Positions 60,437 through 64,000 of a stretch of DNA of 64,000 nt are shown here, one piece after another. The notes under the pieces are model-generated. The model saw only the letters and a program-made list of their open reading frames with translations, was not told where the DNA came from and did not search any database. The position numbers and the translations under genes are program-made. Location: positions 1-64,000 of the forward strand of contig JAOPYK010000231.1 of the NCBI GenBank assembly GCA_025964695.1, written 5' to 3'. This DNA is from Streptosporangiaceae bacterium. Its GTDB lineage: Bacteria > Actinomycetota > Actinomycetes > Streptosporangiales > Streptosporangiaceae. Each line of letters begins with the position of its first letter. Position 1 is the first letter of the stretch.

Positions 60437-61555
60437 TCACTCATTCAGCGGTGTCCAGGCATCGGTGACCGAAGTGCTCCAGCGCGCGCTCATCGCGTCG
60501 TAGACGGCCACCGGTGAGGCGGGTCCAGTCTCGCCCAGCCGCCACAGCTGAGCGCCGTGCGGAAGCCGTACGGCCACCGCCGGCTCCGGGGAGTCGGTCA
60601 CGACCGCGTCCACGGTGGCGGCCCGTTCCGCGGTACGGCGCATCTCCTCCAGCCGGCCGACCGTCCCGGAGTCCAGATGGATCTCGCTCGGCAAACCTGG
60701 GTTGACGGCCAGCCCCCAGGACGGGTCGGGCCAGGCGGCGGCGATCTGCCCGAACGTCGTCTTGCGGTACAGACCCGTACCCGGGAGGCGTCCGGGCGCG
60801 CCCTGGGACCGCGTCATGGCCTGCACGGAGGTGAACACCAGCACATGCGTGCGGCGCTCGATCACGGCCGTGGTGAACTCGGTCAGGCCCGGATCCTCCA
60901 CCGCCTGCCCGGTCGACGGCAGGACCAGCTCCGCACCCAGCAGAAGCTCGAAATAGGAGAGCTGGTCTCCGCGCTGTTTGGCGTCGCCCAACCGGGCCTC
61001 CAGTTCCGCGGCCGTTCGCGGCCGCCCGCCCTCGGCGTGCGGTTCACCGGTCGGGGCAGGGATCGGCTCTTCCACCGGCCGGGCCTCGCGCCGCTCGCTG
61101 ACCCGCTGGGGGTCGGCCGCGTCGATGCCGAAGTCGACCAACTCGATCAGGCCGGTGCCGTGCCGATGGAACGACTCGTACACCAGGTCCGAGGGCCGCC
61201 GTACGCCCTGCACATCCCGCAGGGCGGTGACCATCATGTCCGCCAGCCGGTCGAAGTCGGCGGCCCCGGTGGCGGGCGGCAGCTCGGTCCACCAGTTCGC
61301 CGGGGCCCAGTCCGCGGTGGGCGGCCGCCAGCCTGCCTCGCTCAGCACCTCCTCGTCGGCGGGCGTCAGGAGCAGCGGCCCTTCCAGGAAGTTGTTGCTG
61401 ACCGCCTCGGCGTACAGCCGGTCCGGTTCGCGCATCGCCTGCACGTAGTGGCGGCTCTCGTCGCGTTCCCGCACGATGAGGATGGTGTCGCGATCGAGGC
61501 CCGCCAGCTCACGGGCGAAGCGCTGGGCGAACTCGGACCACTCCAACAAGATCAC
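60437..61555 (-). CDS. TY-Chap-like / SseB domain protein (paralogue)
   Basis: A 372-residue paralogue of the previous protein without the long linker. Residues 3-125 are the TY-Chap-like part (LEWSEFAQRFARELAGL), residues about 185-300 the SseB part (ELEARLGDAKQRGDQLSYFELLLGAELVLPSTG), and residues 325-360 the C-terminal module (LPHGAQLWRLGE). GTG start with GAGGAG directly upstream. It lies 33 bp upstream of the longer copy in the same operon. This looks like a local duplication. Function unknown. Confidence 0.75.
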   Translation of the reverse strand: MILLEWSEFAQRFARELAGLDRDTILIVRERDESRHYVQAMREPDRLYAEAVSNNFLEGPLLLTPADEEVLSEAGWRPPTADWAPANWWTELPPATGAADFDRLADMMVTALRDVQGVRRPSDLVYESFHRHGTGLIELVDFGIDAADPQRVSERREARPVEEPIPAPTGEPHAEGGRPRTAAELEARLGDAKQRGDQLSYFELLLGAELVLPSTGQAVEDPGLTEFTTAVIERRTHVLVFTSVQAMTRSQGAPGRLPGTGLYRKTTFGQIAAAWPDPSWGLAVNPGLPSEIHLDSGTVGRLEEMRRTAERAATVDAVVTDSPEPAVAVRLPHGAQLWRLGETGPASPVAVYDAMSARWSTSVTDAWTPLNE

Positions 61556-61674
61556 TCCTCAACCGCCGGAATCTCACCGGTCCGCCCATCCGGAGGGCTC
61601 GGCCCGGTGGCGCGGTAGATGCCGATAATCGCGGTCTGGCGGGTCGCTCGCAAACCAGGTTCCGTCATACGGTC

Positions 61675-63228
61675 TCAGCCCGGCGGCGACTCGTGACGCA
61701 ACGCGTGCAGTACGGTGCGCAACGCGTCCGGATCGTCCCCGGCGTGCTGCAGCGCCCCGATCAGCCGGTGCAGGATGTCGTGCCTCTCGAAGCCCACGTC
61801 GAGCATCGCCTGCGCCGTCTCCCACAACTGCGGCGGGTCGCCGTTCCAGAGTCGCACGGTCAGCCGCTCGTGCGCGGCCAGATGATCCGTGTCCGCGCCC
61901 GGATGCTCGAACTGGATCAGCAACCGCCGGTCGGCCTCGTCCGCGGGGTTGAGCGCGGACAGATCGACGGCGCCGTGCCGGCTGGACAGCCGGTGCCTTC
62001 CGGACAGGAAGGGCAGCGCGAACGCCCGCCGGGCCAGCGCCTCCAGATCACCGTCCGGGAGCAGCCGGTCGACAAGGTCACGTTCCAAACCGAACATCGT
62101 CGGATCGCGGTAGGCCTCGGCGAACTTGCCGGTGGCGTCCCAGACCGCGTCGAGGGTGGCGCGTACGCCCTCCTCCGGCAGCGAGGTCAGCCGGCCGGCC
62201 CAGCGCACCCAGGCGGCCAGCACGTGCGGCATGGCCTCCTGATCGTCAAGTGACAGCACCACCTTGCGGGGCAGCCAGTCGAGCAGGAACATCTCGCACT
62301 TGATCGGGCTCACCCGCAGCGGCCGCCCCTGGTCGTAGGCGCAGCCGAAGTCGATGATCCGGTCGGCGCAGCGGCTCGCCGCGCCCCGGTCCGACAGATC
62401 CTCGGCCTCGTCGGAGGCCAGGAACCGCGCGGCGAGGGTGGCCCGCCGATCCTGACCGTAGGGCAGTGCGGCGGGCGGTCGGCCGCCCGGCGGCAGGGCG
62501 CGCACCCGGGCCCGTACGAACGCGTGGTACGAGCCGAAGGTGTCGCTGACGGGCGGGTCGTCGGCGTTGTGGGTGACGGCCAGCGCGGCCTCCAGCAGCG
62601 CCCGGGTGGCGCGCGGCGCCAGCGCCTCGAATCGCATCAGAGGACTCTCGCGACCTTCCACCCGGCAGTGCTCGAGCAGCCGGTCGACCTGTGAGGACAC
62701 CCACGCGTCCCGCACCATGCCACCCATGTTGTGATCGACCAGGATCACCAGGGCATGCCGTTCCTCGCCGCCATAGGTATAGGTGCAGACGATCGAGTCC
62801 TGGTCGCCGTAGACGTCCCGGGACACGTGGCACTCGGCGGGCGCGACCATGCCGACCCGGTCGGCCCAGCCGGGGCGGGCCACCCCCCGGTCCATCAGGC
62901 CCAGCGCCGCGCGTTCGGCCTTGGCCGCCTGCCGGGTCGTGCCGAGATAGGCCATGCCGGTCAGCAGCGCAAGGGCGGCCGGGGTCCCCGCGCGGGCCGC
63001 GTGGTCGACCAGCGCCTCGCCGATGACCTCCTCGACGTCGCCATCGTCGGCCCGCCGCCCGTACCACGATCCGAGGATCTCGCTCACGATCAGCTCGGCG
63101 TCCAAGGGGCTGCGCACGGCGAGCAGTTCGCGCGCGTGCAGCAGCATGCCGTCGAAGATCGCGGAGACCTCGTCCGACGGGGGTCTGTCGTTCCCTGTCG
63201 GGGGCTGGCGGCGACTTCGCGGACTCAC
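61675..63228 (-). CDS. Hypothetical protein with DUF1841-like C-terminus
   Basis: A 517-residue cytoplasmic protein at the head of the cluster. It has no membrane segment. The N-terminal half is helical (LLHARELLAVRSPLDAELIVSEILG), with a beta strand block CTYTYGGEERHALVILVDHN near 175. The last 60 residues (HERLTVRLWNGDPPQLWETAQAMLDVGFERHDILHRLIGAL) resemble DUF1841/SEC-C-associated ends, with the conserved RHD-x2-H pattern. The function is unknown. Start is GTG with AAGGTGG upstream. The gap to the next gene is 119 bp, so a second promoter there is possible. Confidence 0.65.
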   Translation of the reverse strand: MSPRSRRQPPTGNDRPPSDEVSAIFDGMLLHARELLAVRSPLDAELIVSEILGSWYGRRADDGDVEEVIGEALVDHAARAGTPAALALLTGMAYLGTTRQAAKAERAALGLMDRGVARPGWADRVGMVAPAECHVSRDVYGDQDSIVCTYTYGGEERHALVILVDHNMGGMVRDAWVSSQVDRLLEHCRVEGRESPLMRFEALAPRATRALLEAALAVTHNADDPPVSDTFGSYHAFVRARVRALPPGGRPPAALPYGQDRRATLAARFLASDEAEDLSDRGAASRCADRIIDFGCAYDQGRPLRVSPIKCEMFLLDWLPRKVVLSLDDQEAMPHVLAAWVRWAGRLTSLPEEGVRATLDAVWDATGKFAEAYRDPTMFGLERDLVDRLLPDGDLEALARRAFALPFLSGRHRLSSRHGAVDLSALNPADEADRRLLIQFEHPGADTDHLAAHERLTVRLWNGDPPQLWETAQAMLDVGFERHDILHRLIGALQHAGDDPDALRTVLHALRHESPPG

Positions 63229-63414
63229 GGGTCCACCTTCCCAGATCCGCGCACCGCAGCCGCCCCCGGCTCCGCGGCGGGTCCGGGGGGAGACACGGTC
63301 GTGAGGGTGAAATCCATGTTCGAAGAGCCACCCTACCGTTCCTGGACGTGGGTCGCGCTCGGCTCCCGGACGGTGCTCAGAGGGTGTTCGAAAGTGTAGT
63401 CGAATATCCGGCCG

Positions 63415-63636
63415 CTAGTCCGCCGATGGGGGCCGCGACTTGACCATGCCCACCAGGTGCTCCCGGGCGATCTTCTCCACGAGCGCCGGGGTCGCGTCGA
63501 CACCGAGGTGCTCGACGCACACGCACACGTCGGCGACGCAGCGCTCCACGGCCTCGGCCGGCAGCAGCACGAACTCGTCGGCCAGCCGCCGTGTCATGCT
63601 CTGTGAGCGATCCGCGAGCGCGGGCAGCATCATCAT
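63415..63636 (-). CDS. Small hypothetical protein
   Basis: A 73-residue protein that looks like a three-helix bundle (LADEFVLLPAEAVERCVADVCVCVEHLGVDATPALVEKIAREHLVGMV), resembling small DUF3562-type proteins of actinobacteria. GAGGAA lies upstream of three in-frame ATGs. Its function is unknown. It precedes the TY-Chap cluster in the same direction by 186 bp, which seems too far for one transcript. Confidence 0.6.
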   Translation of the reverse strand: MMMLPALADRSQSMTRRLADEFVLLPAEAVERCVADVCVCVEHLGVDATPALVEKIAREHLVGMVKSRPPSAD

Positions 63637-63711
63637 TGGTGTTCCTCACGCCGGCCTCAGCTTGCGCCCCGATATCCATTCCAGCCCATTCCAGCGCGTA
63701 CCGGGAAAGTG

Positions 63712-64000
63712 TCAAGACCCGTCTTTGACCGGCTCCGCCACATCGGGCTCGACCGGGGCGAGTCGCTCCTGGTCATCGAGCCATGCGGGGTGGTTTCGTG
63801 CCGCCCATTCCCGGGGCACCCGGCCGGTCCACATTCCGGTCAGCGCCCCCCGGTCCCGCAGCGCGTACCACAGGTGCCCCAGGAACATCACGAAGATCGC
63901 CAGCGTGAGCCAGTCGTGCACGAAGGTGGCACCGGTACGCCAGGCGCCGGGCCACGGGTTGGGGAAGGTGAGCATGGCGCCGGTGCCGAGCATGACCAGG
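63712..64000 (-). CDS. Cytochrome b, formate dehydrogenase gamma-like (partial)
   Basis: The C-terminal 96 residues of a membrane cytochrome b that runs past the window end; the open frame continues through 64000. Typical stretches of the formate dehydrogenase gamma subunit/cytochrome b561 family are LTFPNPWPGAWRTGATFVHDWLTLAIFVMFLGHLWYAL (membrane helix with a haem His) and the tail MWTGRVPREWAARNHPAWL. It would pass electrons from a dehydrogenase to quinone. The partner subunits must lie beyond the window. Confidence 0.82.
   Translation of the reverse strand, partial: LVMLGTGAMLTFPNPWPGAWRTGATFVHDWLTLAIFVMFLGHLWYALRDRGALTGMWTGRVPREWAARNHPAWLDDQERLAPVEPDVAEPVKDGS

Overview
The window is one continuous stretch of high-GC actinobacterial chromosome. 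It contains the end of an rRNA operon, nrdR-nrdJ (B12-dependent ribonucleotide reductase), lexA with a divergent LysM gene, actinobacterial SOS boxes, a tmsAB-type pair for 10-methyl fatty acids, DUF1707, DUF2795 and DUF4192 proteins, and many GTG starts. Together these suggest a filamentous actinomycete, probably of the order Streptosporangiales; the order is inference. I see no prophage, insertion sequence, CRISPR array or tRNA.

Layout. 1-5.2 kb: 5S rRNA and terminator, a DUF523 thiouracil-desulfurase-like gene, an orphan cytochrome oxidase subunit I, then tetR-aurF-SDR on the minus strand. These face an alanine-type aminotransferase across a perfect 14-bp inverted repeat. 6.7-17.8 kb: cell-surface and maintenance genes (a large secreted beta-propeller/lectin-like protein, DinG helicase, DUF4192, polysaccharide deacetylase, DUF1707/DUF4870, PNPOx-like flavoprotein). 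17.9-29.5 kb: lipid and small-molecule metabolism (tmsA-tmsB, lipoprotein, GMC oxidoreductase, class III aminotransferase, alpha/beta hydrolase, P450, a decayed SDR fragment, acyl-CoA ligase).

29.8-37.6 kb is an information-processing block: leuS with a probable attenuator, lexA, a LysM protein and nrdR-nrdJ. LexA boxes lie between lexA and the LysM gene, and NrdR-box-like repeats lie in front of nrdR. 38-48 kb holds a MarR/MFS efflux locus, an alkylation-repair pair (ogt and an Ada-AlkA fusion), a phosphodiester glycosidase, small stress proteins, a LuxR-type remnant, an FAD monooxygenase and a DoxX protein. 48-55 kb: an SF2 helicase, a haloalkane dehalogenase and a membrane-anchored tandem CbxX/EccA-like ATPase. 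55-58 kb: a 5-oxoproline disposal operon (DUF1445, pxpA, pxpB, pxpC). 58.1-63.2 kb: a four-gene, poorly characterised cluster with TY-Chap-like/SseB proteins. The window ends inside a formate-dehydrogenase-gamma-like cytochrome b gene.

The strongest leads outside ordinary annotation are the TY-Chap/SseB cluster, the leuS leader, the operator shared by the tetR-aurF unit and the aminotransferase, and the propeller/lectin-like surface protein. All functional assignments are from reading motifs in the sequence; no database search was run.
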